Translations under genes and position numbers: made by a program
The notes under the pieces: generated by a model
Database searches by the model: none
What the model was told of the DNA's origin: nothing
Seen by the model: the letters and a program-made list of their open reading frames with translations, nothing else
Shown here: in pieces, positions 17,546-25,824 of the stretch
Numbering within the stretch: the first letter of the stretch is position 1
Layout of the letters: each line of letters begins with the position of its first letter
Source: an uncultured Clostridium sp.
Lineage (GTDB): Bacteria > Bacillota > Clostridia > TANB77 > CAG-508
Assembly (NCBI GenBank): GCA_947384775.1
Contig: CANDIF010000001.1
Coordinates: forward strand, 57,976-121,975
Length of the DNA: 64,000 bases
Reading direction: 5' to 3'

Positions 17546-18676
17546 GTGAATGTAGCTATAATAAATTTAAAAGATTTGTGGAAATATGCTATAAAAATAA
17601 TTATACTAATAGGTACAATGCTATTTTTAAGCAATATTTTTTTAGGACAAAAAAATAGCATACTAAAAAATTTAAAAATTAAATATATCGATACATCAAT
17701 TATATTAAATTATGGAACGGCAATATTATCTCCCAAAGAAAAATCAAGAAGCACTAAAAATAGTAAAAATATAATCGGCTTACAAATAGCAATGTTAACA
17801 GAATTTGAACCTTCAGAACTCCAAAAAAATAATAATGATAATAAAATGATAGCTACAGAAACAGAAATACAACCAGAACAAGAAACAACAAATCAAGAAA
17901 TAAATTTGCCTGTGATTGAAAAAACAGCAGTCACTGAAAAAATTTCTGATAGAAATTTAGCAGAAAATTATAATTTAGAAAGTAATAGTGTAAAAATTAG
18001 AAACAAAACTGATTATGCATTAACAGAAGAAATATTAGCTTTAGATGTTACAATAGAAAATCCTAAAAATATATTAATATATCACACTCATACATGTGAA
18101 AGCTATACTCCTAGTGAAAACTATAACTATACGATGACAGGTAATTATAGGACAACTGATAGAAACTATAATATGATAAGAGTAGGAGAGGAATTAACAA
18201 AATACTTAACAGAAAAAGGATTTAATGTTATTCATGATGGAACATACCATGATTATCCATCATATTCTGGTTCATATGATAGATCATATAAAACGGCTAC
18301 TGATATATTATATGAGAAAAATATAGATTTAGTGATAGATTTACATAGAGATGCTGTAGGAAATGGAGATACGTATGGTCCAACAGTAAAAATAAACGGA
18401 GAGAGCGTGGCTCAAATAATGTTCGTAATAGGAACAGATGGAGGTGGATTAGAACATCCCAATTGGACGCAAAATTTAAAAATTGCAATGAAGATACAAG
18501 CTAAAGCTAATGAAATATATCCAGGACTATTTAGACCAATAATATTAACAAATTCAAGATATAATCAACATATTGCAAAAGGAGCTTGTATAATAGAAGT
18601 TGGAGCAACAGCAAATACTTTAGATGAATGTTTATTAAGTATGCAATGCCTTGCAAATGTACTAGAAGAAGTATAA
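17546..18676 (+). CDS. spoIIP: Stage II sporulation protein P (peptidoglycan amidase/endopeptidase)
   Basis: SpoIIP is the membrane-anchored amidase and endopeptidase of the engulfment machine, working with SpoIID and SpoIIM (spoIIM is at 51700). Seen: an N-terminal anchor (about 12-31), a low-complexity linker, then the amidase domain with IYHTHTCESY (about 173-182), VIDLHRDAVG (about 265-274) and CIIEVGATANTLDE near the end, carrying the metal-binding His and Glu residues. The start is GTG 17546 after AGGTGAT. The 376-residue length fits. Confidence 0.93.
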   Translation: MNVAIINLKDLWKYAIKIIILIGTMLFLSNIFLGQKNSILKNLKIKYIDTSIILNYGTAILSPKEKSRSTKNSKNIIGLQIAMLTEFEPSELQKNNNDNKMIATETEIQPEQETTNQEINLPVIEKTAVTEKISDRNLAENYNLESNSVKIRNKTDYALTEEILALDVTIENPKNILIYHTHTCESYTPSENYNYTMTGNYRTTDRNYNMIRVGEELTKYLTEKGFNVIHDGTYHDYPSYSGSYDRSYKTATDILYEKNIDLVIDLHRDAVGNGDTYGPTVKINGESVAQIMFVIGTDGGGLEHPNWTQNLKIAMKIQAKANEIYPGLFRPIILTNSRYNQHIAKGACIIEVGATANTLDECLLSMQCLANVLEEV

Positions 18677-18709
18677 CATAAAAACTTTATAGAGAATGAA
18701 AATTATAGG

Positions 18710-18738
18710 TTGATTAAAATTGCTATTTATGATATTAT
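18710..18738 (+). promoter_or_regulatory. Promoter of the four-helix membrane protein gene
   Basis: TTGATT at 18710-18715, a 17-bp spacer and TATTAT at 18733-18738. Confidence 0.55.
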
Positions 18739-18767
18739 AATAAAAAAACTAAAGAAGGGATAAAAAA

Positions 18768-19115
18768 ATGTTACAAATAATAGTATCTTTAATGTTTTCA
18801 GTAATAGCATCTTATGTAGTATATAGGTGCTTAGATGAATATGGATTTAAAACTACAGCAATTATAAGAATAGTATATATGATAGTTGCAGGAATGATAA
18901 ATACAGGATTTTACAAAATTTTGGGAATTATATGCACAGGAGTAATATTGGGAGTTATCGAAACTGCTATAGATACTATAATATATAAGAAGACAAATAC
19001 ATTTGGAGCATTTTTCGTTTGCTCAATACTTGTAGGGATTGCAATTCCAATAATATTAGGGCTTATAATTAATGTAACAATACCTTCAGGAATGCATAGT
19101 TTTATACATAAATAA
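18768..19115 (+). CDS. Small integral membrane protein, unknown function
   Basis: 115 residues, almost wholly hydrophobic with about four transmembrane segments. No family recognised. AAGAAGGGA precedes ATG 18768. It is monocistronic, with its own promoter and terminator, between spoIIP and a tRNA cluster. Confidence 0.7.
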   Translation: MLQIIVSLMFSVIASYVVYRCLDEYGFKTTAIIRIVYMIVAGMINTGFYKILGIICTGVILGVIETAIDTIIYKKTNTFGAFFVCSILVGIAIPIILGLIINVTIPSGMHSFIHK

Positions 19116-19150
19116 TAGAAAAAGAAATATATCATTAAAGTGAAGTAATT

Positions 19151-19184
19151 AAAAAAGCAAACACAGAAAAGTGTTTGCTTTTTT
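19151..19184 (+). terminator. Terminator of the four-helix membrane protein gene
   Basis: AAAAGCAAACAC pairs with GTGTTTGCTTTT, followed by a T-run. Confidence 0.85.
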
Positions 19185-19192
19185 GATATAAT

Positions 19193-19311
19193 AATGAAAA
19201 ATGAATAGTTAATGGTGAATAGTACAAATATGCTTCTTGAATTACATTAAATTACTATTCATTATTAACTATTCACTATTCGTTATTTAATGCGACTTGC
19301 TAAAGCCGCAC
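19193..19311 (-). repeat. tRNA-adjacent palindromic repeat, copy 1 (at tRNA-Trp)
   Basis: Opposed AATAGTTAATGGTGAATAG and ATTAACTATTCACTATT arms, plus a small hairpin GCGACTTGCTAAAGCCGC (19292-19309), five bases from the CCA end of tRNA-Trp. Same family as 19773-19894, 61535-61655 and 61917-62009. Confidence 0.7.
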
Positions 19312-19316
19312 GTTTG

Positions 19317-19391
19317 TGGCAGGGGTAGAAGGACTCGAACCCTCACAGGCGGTTTTGGAGACCGATGTGCTACCATTGACACTATACCCCT
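19317..19391 (-). tRNA. tRNA-Trp (anticodon CCA)
   Basis: The minus strand folds as a cloverleaf. Acceptor AGGGGTA pairs with TACCCCT, the anticodon loop holds CTCCAAA with CCA, and the T-loop is GTTCGAGTC. 3' CCA is encoded. Confidence 0.96.
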
Positions 19392-19539
19392 ATAAGAAAA
19401 AATACTTATTAATAATAACATATTTTAAAAAAATCTTCAATAGATATTCAAATATTTTTTATAAAACTTTTTTAACACACTAAAAACTTAAATCTTATCA
19501 ATATATTTTTTAAAAAAATAATATTTTTTTTGAAAACTG

Positions 19540-19568
19540 TTGACAAATTTAAAAAAATTATTTAAAAT
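19540..19568 (+). promoter_or_regulatory. Promoter of tRNA-His and tRNA-Gln
   Basis: TTGACA at 19540-19545, a 17-bp spacer and TAAAAT at 19563-19568, about 32 bases before tRNA-His. Confidence 0.7.
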
Positions 19569-19600
19569 AATATATGTGTTTTTTAATAGAACATGTAAGC

Positions 19601-19678
19601 GGTGGATGTAGCTCAGTTGGTTAGAGCGCTGGTTTGTGGCACCAGAGGCCGTGGGTTCGAGTCCCATCTTCCACCCCA
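19601..19678 (+). tRNA. tRNA-His (anticodon GTG)
   Basis: Full cloverleaf with the extra G-1 opposite C73 that marks tRNA-His, anticodon loop TTGTGGC, T-loop GGTTCGAGT and encoded CCA. Confidence 0.97.
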
Positions 19679-19689
19679 TATATAAACAT

Positions 19690-19765
19690 TGGGGTGTAGC
19701 CAAGTGGTAAGGCACCAGACTTTGACTCTGGCATTTCGGCGGTTCGAGTCCTCCCACCCCAGCCA
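19690..19765 (+). tRNA. tRNA-Gln (anticodon TTG)
   Basis: Acceptor TGGGGTG pairs with CACCCCA, anticodon loop CTTTGAC, T-loop GGTTCGAGT, discriminator G and encoded CCA. Eleven bases after tRNA-His, so cotranscribed. Confidence 0.97.
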
Positions 19766-19772
19766 TAAAAAA

Positions 19773-19894
19773 GTGCGACTATCGTCGCAGTAAATGATGA
19801 AAAGTGAATAGTTAATAGTGAATAGTTATTTTAAAAAGTGCAATCAGCACAGTTGCATTATTCATTATTAACTATTCATTTTTTACTATTTACT
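19773..19894 (+). repeat. tRNA-adjacent palindromic repeat, copy 2 (at tRNA-Gln)
   Basis: Begins with hairpin GTGCGACTATCGTCGCA seven bases after the tRNA-Gln CCA, then GTGAATAGTTAATAGTGAAT and an opposed AACTATTCATT arm. Nearly identical to the reverse complement of 61535-61655. Confidence 0.75.
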
Positions 19895-19935
19895 CAGCAA
19901 ACAACTCCAGTCACGAATGGCTGGAGCTGTTTGCT
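19895..19935. terminator. GC-rich hairpin 3' of the 159-residue orphan gene
   Basis: AGCAAAC-AACTCCAG pairs with CTGGAGCT-GTTTGCT around a short loop. It resembles the GC-rich hairpin of the tandem-Hfq gene rather than local AT-rich terminators. Confidence 0.6.
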
Positions 19936-19976
19936 TGATATGCTATGTAACGAAGGTTTGCATATCGATGCCTTGT

Positions 19977-20456
19977 TTATTTTGAAATAGTTATTTCAAC
20001 GGTTGTGTCATCAACTATTTCTGCTGTGAAAGTATAGTTTGCATGGAATGTAGTGTCTTTCACAATTTCTGCCAGAATGATTCTGTTGTTTTCCGCAGTT
20101 ATATACAGGTTGAAGGTGTTGTTCAAAATGCTGAATGTTTGGTCATCGTAGCGAAGTTCTTGCCTGAATATGTACAGCTTGGTTTGACCATTGATGGCAA
20201 TTCTGTCAAGTTGGGTAGAGCTGTTTTCTCCAGCAGGATTTACCTGGAAATGGGAATCCGTTTCGTCCACTTGGGAGAATTCCATATAGTCGCTGGTTTC
20301 GTTCTGGAAGTTTATGTATACCGTAAAAGAGCGAGAGTCTGAAGGATTTTTATGACATAGTGTAGTAAGACTCACGATGACGGTAAAAGCTATCAGAACG
20401 AAAATGCAGGGGACTTGAAATGACTTAAGCCATTCCCAAAACCGTTTTGAGTTCAT
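19977..20456 (-). CDS. Membrane-anchored extracytoplasmic protein, unknown function, GC-richer than its surroundings
   Basis: 159 residues: short basic N-terminus, one hydrophobic segment (about 14-33), then a soluble domain with alternating beta-like strands. Family not recognised. ATG 20456 follows AAGGAGA, a consensus-like promoter lies upstream and a GC-rich hairpin downstream. Codon use differs from neighbours, and codon 5 is an in-frame CGG (AAA-CGG-TTT), one of only two such codons outside the seven recoding sites. Together with the tandem-Hfq gene it looks like an acquired or differently evolving orphan. Confidence 0.7.
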   Translation of the reverse strand: MNSKRFWEWLKSFQVPCIFVLIAFTVIVSLTTLCHKNPSDSRSFTVYINFQNETSDYMEFSQVDETDSHFQVNPAGENSSTQLDRIAINGQTKLYIFRQELRYDDQTFSILNNTFNLYITAENNRIILAEIVKDTTFHANYTFTAEIVDDTTVEITISK

Positions 20457-20489
20457 AAAAAGACATCTCCTTATCTCTAATGTAATTAG

Positions 20490-20518
20490 ATTATATCATA
20501 AAACTGCAGAACTTGCAA
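20490..20518 (-). promoter_or_regulatory. Promoter of the 159-residue orphan gene
   Basis: On the minus strand, TTGCAA (20518-20513), a 17-bp spacer and TATAAT (20495-20490). Confidence 0.7.
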
Positions 20519-20570
20519 TTTATGTAAACAGCTCAATACTTACATTTTTCACATAAATTCTAAAAAAAAC

Positions 20571-20599
20571 TTGTATAAATTTTATATATATGATATAAA
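20571..20599 (+). promoter_or_regulatory. Promoter of the two-component operon
   Basis: TTGTAT at 20571-20576, a 17-bp spacer and TATAAA at 20594-20599. Confidence 0.6.
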
Positions 20600-20658
20600 T
20601 TAAAAGAATAATGTACAAGTAGAAGCAGTAAATTTATTTTAAGGAAGGGGATCCTTTT

Positions 20659-21390
20659 ATGGAAAATACTGAGAGAGAGAATCAAAAAACAATCTTAATA
20701 GTAGATGATGAACAACCTATAGTAGATATTTTAGTGTACAATTTGAATAAAGAAGGGTATAATACATTAGAAGCTAATGATGGAGTAACAGCAGTTGATA
20801 TAGCCTTAGAAAAAAAACCAGATTTAATATTACTAGATATAATGTTACCAAGAATGGATGGATTAACAGTTTGCAAAAAAATAAGAACAAAATATAATAT
20901 GCCAATATTAATGTTAACTGCTAAAGATGAAGAAATAGACAAAATTTTAGGATTAGAGTTAGGTGCAGATGATTATATAACAAAACCTTTTAGCGTAAGA
21001 GAATTGATGGCAAGAATAAAAGCAAATTTAAGAAAAACAGAAGTTACAGACGAGCATGTTAAAGTAGATGATAAAGAAAATGAAACAAATCAAATTGTTG
21101 TTGGTGATTTAGTTTTAGATTTGAACAGAATAGAAGCTAGAGTAAAAGATGAAGTCCTTAATCTAACAATAAGAGAATTTGAGGTTTTGAAATACTTAGC
21201 GTCACAGTCTGGACAAGTTGTAACAAGAGAGAAATTACTAGAAACAGTATGGGGATATGAGTATTATGGAGATATAAGAACAGTAGATGTTACAGTTAGA
21301 AGAATTAGAGGTAAAATAGAAAAGCTAAAAGATTCCCCAAAAATATTAGCTACAAAAAGAGGAGTAGGTTATTATATTAAAATACAATAA
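20659..21390 (+). CDS. OmpR/PhoB-family response regulator
   Basis: A 243-residue DNA-binding response regulator. Seen: receiver domain (about 12-125) with acidic pocket VDDE, phospho-acceptor in LLDIMLPRMDGL, conserved Thr in MLTAK and Lys in ITKPF; then a winged-helix domain (about 150-240) with REFEVLKYLA, TVWGYEYYGDIRTVDVTVRRIRGK spanning the recognition helix, and GVGYYI. The pair with the PAS-containing kinase downstream resembles PhoP-PhoR or WalR-WalK. AAGGAAGGGG precedes ATG 20659. Confidence 0.95.
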   Translation: MENTERENQKTILIVDDEQPIVDILVYNLNKEGYNTLEANDGVTAVDIALEKKPDLILLDIMLPRMDGLTVCKKIRTKYNMPILMLTAKDEEIDKILGLELGADDYITKPFSVRELMARIKANLRKTEVTDEHVKVDDKENETNQIVVGDLVLDLNRIEARVKDEVLNLTIREFEVLKYLASQSGQVVTREKLLETVWGYEYYGDIRTVDVTVRRIRGKIEKLKDSPKILATKRGVGYYIKIQ

Positions 21391-21421
21391 GTTTTAAGTT
21401 AGCGATTTGGAAGGAAAAACA

Positions 21422-22853
21422 ATGTTTAAAAGTGTACAAATAAAAATTATATTAATAATAATGATGCTATCAATATTAATGTTTGTAGCTTATGGAGCAA
21501 TTACAACAAACTTCATAGCAAAATTGAATTCACCTGAAAACATGGCTTTAGCAGAAGAAATAGTAAATAAAAATATAACTGTTTTAATAATATTTACAGT
21601 ATCATTTGTAATACTTTCGATAATTATAATATGGTTTACCACAAAAGTTATCACTAAACCAATTTACAAATTAATAAAAAGTGCAGAGAAAATGGCAGAA
21701 GGAGAGGAATTTAAGAACATTCCTTTTTATAATGCTAAAGGTGTAACAGAAATTGATGAACTTATACATTCATTTGAAAGAATAACAGCTGGATTAAAAG
21801 AAAACTTGAACGAAGTAACTAGACAAAAGAAACAATTTGAAACAATATTACTTCATATGACAGATGGAATCATAGCATTTAATCTTGAAGGAAATGTAAT
21901 GCACATTAATCCTGCAGCTGTAAAATTATTAGAGTTAGAAAAGAAAAACAAAAATGATTTTAATAAAATATTTGAAAATATAGATAATGACTTGAATATG
22001 GAAAAAATCATTTACTTAGAAAATTGGACAGCATCAGAAAAACAAATAAATATTAAAGATAAATACTTAAAGATATCTTTTGCACCATTTAAAGATGAAC
22101 TTGAGAGACCTGCAGGAGTTATTGTTTTAATACAGGATATTACAGAACATGTACGATTAGACAATATGAGAAAAGAATTTATTGCTAATGTATCACATGA
22201 ATTAAAGACTCCATTAACATCAGTATTAGGGTATGCAGAAACCTTAGCAAATTCAGATTATGATGCAGAATTACAAGAAAAATTTTTAGGTGTTATAACA
22301 TCAGAAACAATCAGAATGACTAAGCTAGTAAATGATTTGCTAACACTTTCTAAATATGATGATACAACAACTAAATGGGAAAAATCAGAATTTGATTTAG
22401 GAAAACTTGTTAAAAAATGTCAAGAAAATTTACAAATAGAAGCAAATAAGAAAAAGCAGAAACTAGAATGCTTTATAACATCAAATGTACCACCAGTTTA
22501 TGCAGATAAGGACGGAATAGAAAGAGTAGTTTTAAACATACTTTCTAACAGTATTAAATATACAGACGATGGCGGAAATATAAAAATATATGTAGGATTT
22601 GTATATAATGATGCTTATATAAAAATAATTGATAATGGAATAGGAATACCACAAAAAGATTTAGACAGAATTTTTGAACGTTTTTATAGAGTAGATAAAG
22701 CACGAACAAGGAAGATGGGTGGAACAGGGCTTCGGATTAGCTATTGCAAAAGAAGTTTTGGATCAAAACAGTGGTAGAATTGATATAAAAAGTGTAGTCA
22801 ATTCAGGAACGGAAGTTGTAATAACACTTCCAACTAAAATTAAACAAAGTTAA
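21422..22853 (+). CDS. PhoR/WalK-like sensor histidine kinase, read through a +1 CGGA site
   Basis: Membrane sensor kinase partner of the upstream regulator. Seen: two N-terminal membrane segments (about 6-25 and 50-72), a HAMP linker, a PAS domain (about 150-255), the dimerisation helix with phospho-His in SHELKTPLTS (about 257-266) and a GHKL ATPase domain with N box NILSNSIKYTDDGG and G1 box IIDNGIGIP. ATG 21422 follows GGAAGGA. Frame 0 meets CGG at 22733 inside the G2 box and misreads the rest. Reading GGG-CTT-C-GGA-TTA gives the required GTGLGLAIAK and an open frame to 22853, 476 residues. Without the shift the kinase would lack its last ATP-binding glycines. Confidence 0.9.
22733..22736 (+). 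other. CGGA +1 recoding site in the histidine kinase gene
   Basis: Context GGG-CTT-CGG-ATT. The C-GGA reading completes the GHKL G2 box GTGLGL (Gly438), among the most conserved motifs in biology, so the extra C is unambiguous. CUU-CGG-A type site. Confidence 0.85.
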
Positions 22854-22871
22854 TTAGAAGAAGGGATATAA

Positions 22872-23516
22872 ATGAAATTAAATATAGATCCGAAAATAAA
22901 AAATATTTTAGAGTGGGTATATTGTTTTATAATTGCTATCGTGATAGCACTATTAATAAAATATTTTATAGGAACACCAACAGTAGTAAGACATGTTTCT
23001 ATGAATAATACTTTACAAGAGGGGCAACGCTTATGGTTAAATAGATGGTGCAGAACTGTGCATTCAGATTTTGAAAGAGGAGATATAATAACATTTGAAG
23101 CACCTTCAGTAATATTTCCATCATTAGAAGATGTAGACTTCAATTATCCGGTAGCAACTTATGGGTCAGGTCCAAAAGGGTTATGGAAAAAATTCAACTA
23201 TTATGTATTAGAAAAAACAAAGACAAGTTTTATAAAACGAATAATAGGTGTAGCAAATGATGAAATAAGAATTGCTGATGGTAAAGTATATTTAAATGGT
23301 AAGCCATTAGATGAGCCATATTTAGATGAAGGAATGACAACAGAAGCTCAATTATTTACTGATATAAAAGTCCCAGAAGGATATGTTTTTGTTATGGGAG
23401 ATAATAGAACACAAAGTACTGATAGTAGAGCATTTGGATGTATTCCTGTAAATAAAATTGAAAGTAAAGTGGCATTTAGGTTTTTGCCATTAAATAAATT
23501 TGGTGAAGTGAAGTAA
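22872..23516 (+). CDS. lepB: Signal peptidase I
   Basis: Type I signal peptidase with catalytic Ser in SMNNTL (about residue 40), general-base Lys in FIKRIIGV (about 117-124) and the late box GDNRTQSTDSR. One N-terminal anchor (about 17-36). At 214 residues it carries a short insertion between boxes B and D. AGAAGGG precedes ATG 22872. Its stop abuts the holB start, and the order kinase-lepB-holB-ricT suggests one operon. Confidence 0.92.
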   Translation: MKLNIDPKIKNILEWVYCFIIAIVIALLIKYFIGTPTVVRHVSMNNTLQEGQRLWLNRWCRTVHSDFERGDIITFEAPSVIFPSLEDVDFNYPVATYGSGPKGLWKKFNYYVLEKTKTSFIKRIIGVANDEIRIADGKVYLNGKPLDEPYLDEGMTTEAQLFTDIKVPEGYVFVMGDNRTQSTDSRAFGCIPVNKIESKVAFRFLPLNKFGEVK

Positions 23517-24410
23517 ATGTTCGAAAATATAATAGGAAATACCAGTAATAAGAAAATTTTAGAAAAAGCTATAGAAACTGGAAAAATATCTCATAGCTAT
23601 ATTTTTTCTGGACCTGAAGGAATAGGGAAAAGTTTATTTGCAAAAGAATTTGCAAAAGCAATTTTATGTGAAAATACTCAAAATAAACCTTGTAATAATT
23701 GCAAATCTTGCATAGAATTTGATAATTATAATAACCCTGACATAGTAATAATAGATGAAAAAGAAGAAAGCATAAAAACAGAGTTAATAAAAAATCTTAC
23801 AAATGATGTTTTGAAAAAGCCTTTAAATGGTAATCGAAAAATATATATAATAGATAATAGTGAAAATATGACAAGAGAAGCACAAAATACCTTATTAAAA
23901 ACTTTAGAAGAGCCACCAGAATATATAGTTATAATATTAATAACAAAAAACCATAATTTATTATTAAACACTATAAAATCAAGATGTATAAAAATTCAAT
24001 TTGCAGAGCTAACAGATGAAGAATTAATAGAATACTTTAATGGAAACATTACAAATGAAACAATAAAAATTGCAGAAGGAAGTATTACAAGAGCTCTTAA
24101 TGTTAAGAATAAAGAAGAAATGTATAAAGAAATAGAAAGTAAAATTGCAAACATCGGAAACATTAATGAATTAGAATTATTAAAATTAAAAAATAGCATT
24201 TTTTCAAATAAAGACGATACAGAAGAAATATTGAATTACATAAATGTAATATTTTTGAATATGGCATTGAATGAAACTAAAAATGCAATTACTTACAGTA
24301 ATTGTATTCAAATTATAGAAAATACTAAGAACAGATTAAAAAGAAATGGAAATTATGATATGACAATAGATAACTGTCTATTATCATTGTGGGAGGAAAT
24401 TAATGGCTAA
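23517..24410 (+). CDS. holB: DNA polymerase III delta-prime subunit
   Basis: Clamp-loader subunit. Seen: GPEGIGKSLFAKEFAKA (about 33-49) in the P-loop position, four cysteines in the zinc module (C-x9-C-x2-C-x2-C, about 53-68), and LLKTLEEPPEYIVIIL with the SRC motif KSRCIKI (about 158). 297 residues. ATG 23517 directly follows the lepB stop, and the end overlaps ricT by eight bases. Confidence 0.9.
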   Translation: MFENIIGNTSNKKILEKAIETGKISHSYIFSGPEGIGKSLFAKEFAKAILCENTQNKPCNNCKSCIEFDNYNNPDIVIIDEKEESIKTELIKNLTNDVLKKPLNGNRKIYIIDNSENMTREAQNTLLKTLEEPPEYIVIILITKNHNLLLNTIKSRCIKIQFAELTDEELIEYFNGNITNETIKIAEGSITRALNVKNKEEMYKEIESKIANIGNINELELLKLKNSIFSNKDDTEEILNYINVIFLNMALNETKNAITYSNCIQIIENTKNRLKRNGNYDMTIDNCLLSLWEEING

Positions 24411-25311
24411 TATAATAGGCGTAAGGTTTAAAAAAACAGGAAAAATATATTTTTTTGATCCAGATGGGAAACAAGTAGATAAAGGAAAATATGTAATAGT
24501 AGAAACATCTATGGGAATGGAGTATGGCGAAGTTGTTATCAGTAATAGACAATTGCCACAAGAAAAAATAGTAGCACCTTTAAAAAAGATAATAAGAATA
24601 GCAACACCTAAAGATGCAAAACAAAATGAAGAAAATAAAAAGCAAGAAAAAGAAGCTTTTAAAGTATGTGAAAAAAAAATTGCAGAACATAATTTAAATA
24701 TGAAATTAATGGACGTAGAATTTAAATTTGACAAAAGTAAAATATTATTCTTTTTTACAGCAGAAGGAAGGATAGATTTTAGGGATTTAGTAAAAGATTT
24801 AGCAACAATTTATAAAACACGTATAGAATTAAGACAAATAGGAGTAAGAGATGAAATAAAAAGATTAGGAGGAAACGGAATTTGTGGCAGAGAATTATGC
24901 TGTTGCTCATTTTTAAGTAACTTTGAAACTGTTTCTATTAAGATGGCAAAAGATCAAAAAATATCGCTAAACCCTTCAAAAATAGCAGGAAATTGTGGAA
25001 GATTAATGTGTTGCTTACAATACGAACAAAATGTTTATGAAGATAAATTAAAAAAACTTCCTAAAATTGGTGCAATAGTAAAAACTGCTGAGGGCGATGG
25101 AGAAGTTTGTGGAGTTGAAGTTTTAAAAGAAATAATAAAAGTAAAATTTAAAGATGGAGATGAAACGTTTTTTAAAAAGTTTGAAGCTAAAGATGTTAAA
25201 ATAATTAAAAATATAGAAAATGATGATGATAAAAATGAAAATATGAATAAAGAAGAATTAAAAGAATTAGAAAAAATGGAAGAATTAGATAAAAAGGAAA
25301 AAAACATGTAA
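24403..25311 (+). CDS. ricT: PSP1-domain regulator RicT (YaaT)
   Basis: RicT is part of the RicA-RicF-RicT complex that carries iron-sulfur clusters and directs RNase Y processing and, in Bacillus, competence and sporulation. Seen: the PSP1 domain (about 60-150), Cys-rich GICGRELCCCSFL (about 163-175) and NCGRLMCCLQYE (about 197-208), then an acidic-basic tail. 302 residues. GGAGG precedes ATG 24403 inside the end of holB. The holB-yaaT order is conserved in Firmicutes. Confidence 0.9.
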   Translation: MANIIGVRFKKTGKIYFFDPDGKQVDKGKYVIVETSMGMEYGEVVISNRQLPQEKIVAPLKKIIRIATPKDAKQNEENKKQEKEAFKVCEKKIAEHNLNMKLMDVEFKFDKSKILFFFTAEGRIDFRDLVKDLATIYKTRIELRQIGVRDEIKRLGGNGICGRELCCCSFLSNFETVSIKMAKDQKISLNPSKIAGNCGRLMCCLQYEQNVYEDKLKKLPKIGAIVKTAEGDGEVCGVEVLKEIIKVKFKDGDETFFKKFEAKDVKIIKNIENDDDKNENMNKEELKELEKMEELDKKEKNM

Positions 25312-25329
25312 TTCATGTTTAAAATAAAT

Positions 25330-25375
25330 CATATCACGAAAGTGATATGACTTTAAAGTTTTAGGAAACTTTAAA
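25330..25375 (+). other. Two adjacent hairpins between ricT and the ferredoxin gene
   Basis: CATATCAC-GAAA-GTGATATG (25330-25349, GNRA loop) and TTTAAAGTTT-TAGG-AAACTTTAAA (25352-25375). Neither has a T-run; they form the ferredoxin leader or a processing site. Confidence 0.55.
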
Positions 25376-25382
25376 AACCTAA

Positions 25383-25580
<198 letters not shown>

Positions 25581-25589
25581 AAATTATAC

Positions 25590-25625
25590 ATAAACCACAT
25601 TTTTATAAAAATGTGGTTTTTTTAA
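25590..25625 (+). terminator. Terminator of the ferredoxin gene
   Basis: AACCACATTTTT pairs with AAAAATGTGGTT, followed by a T-run. Confidence 0.85.
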
Positions 25626-25702
25626 TATATTTTTAATAAAAGTAATATATACTAAAGATACAACAAAGTAATACAGAAAAATATCACCCCGCAATATTTG
25701 AA

Positions 25703-25733
25703 GAAAAGATTATCTCCTCCAGATAATCTTTTC
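25703..25733 (+). ncRNA. Perfect 12-bp hairpin with a TCCTCCA loop, possible sRNA or leader element
   Basis: GAAAAGATTATC (25703-25714) and its exact complement (25722-25733) present a 7-base loop complementary to an AGGAGG Shine-Dalgarno. It lies between the ferredoxin terminator and the glmM promoter, where there is no gene. It could be a small RNA or simply a terminator; no T-run follows. Confidence 0.35.
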
Positions 25734-25763
25734 TCCATTTTTATAAATTTTTTCCAAAATGTA

Positions 25764-25792
25764 TTGCAATTTTAGACATAAAACAATATAAT
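25764..25792 (+). promoter_or_regulatory. Promoter of glmM
   Basis: TTGCAA at 25764-25769, a 17-bp spacer and TATAAT at 25787-25792, 32 bases before the ATG. Confidence 0.7.
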
Positions 25793-25824
25793 ATAAAAAG
25801 CTAAACTTATGTAGGAGGACTAAA

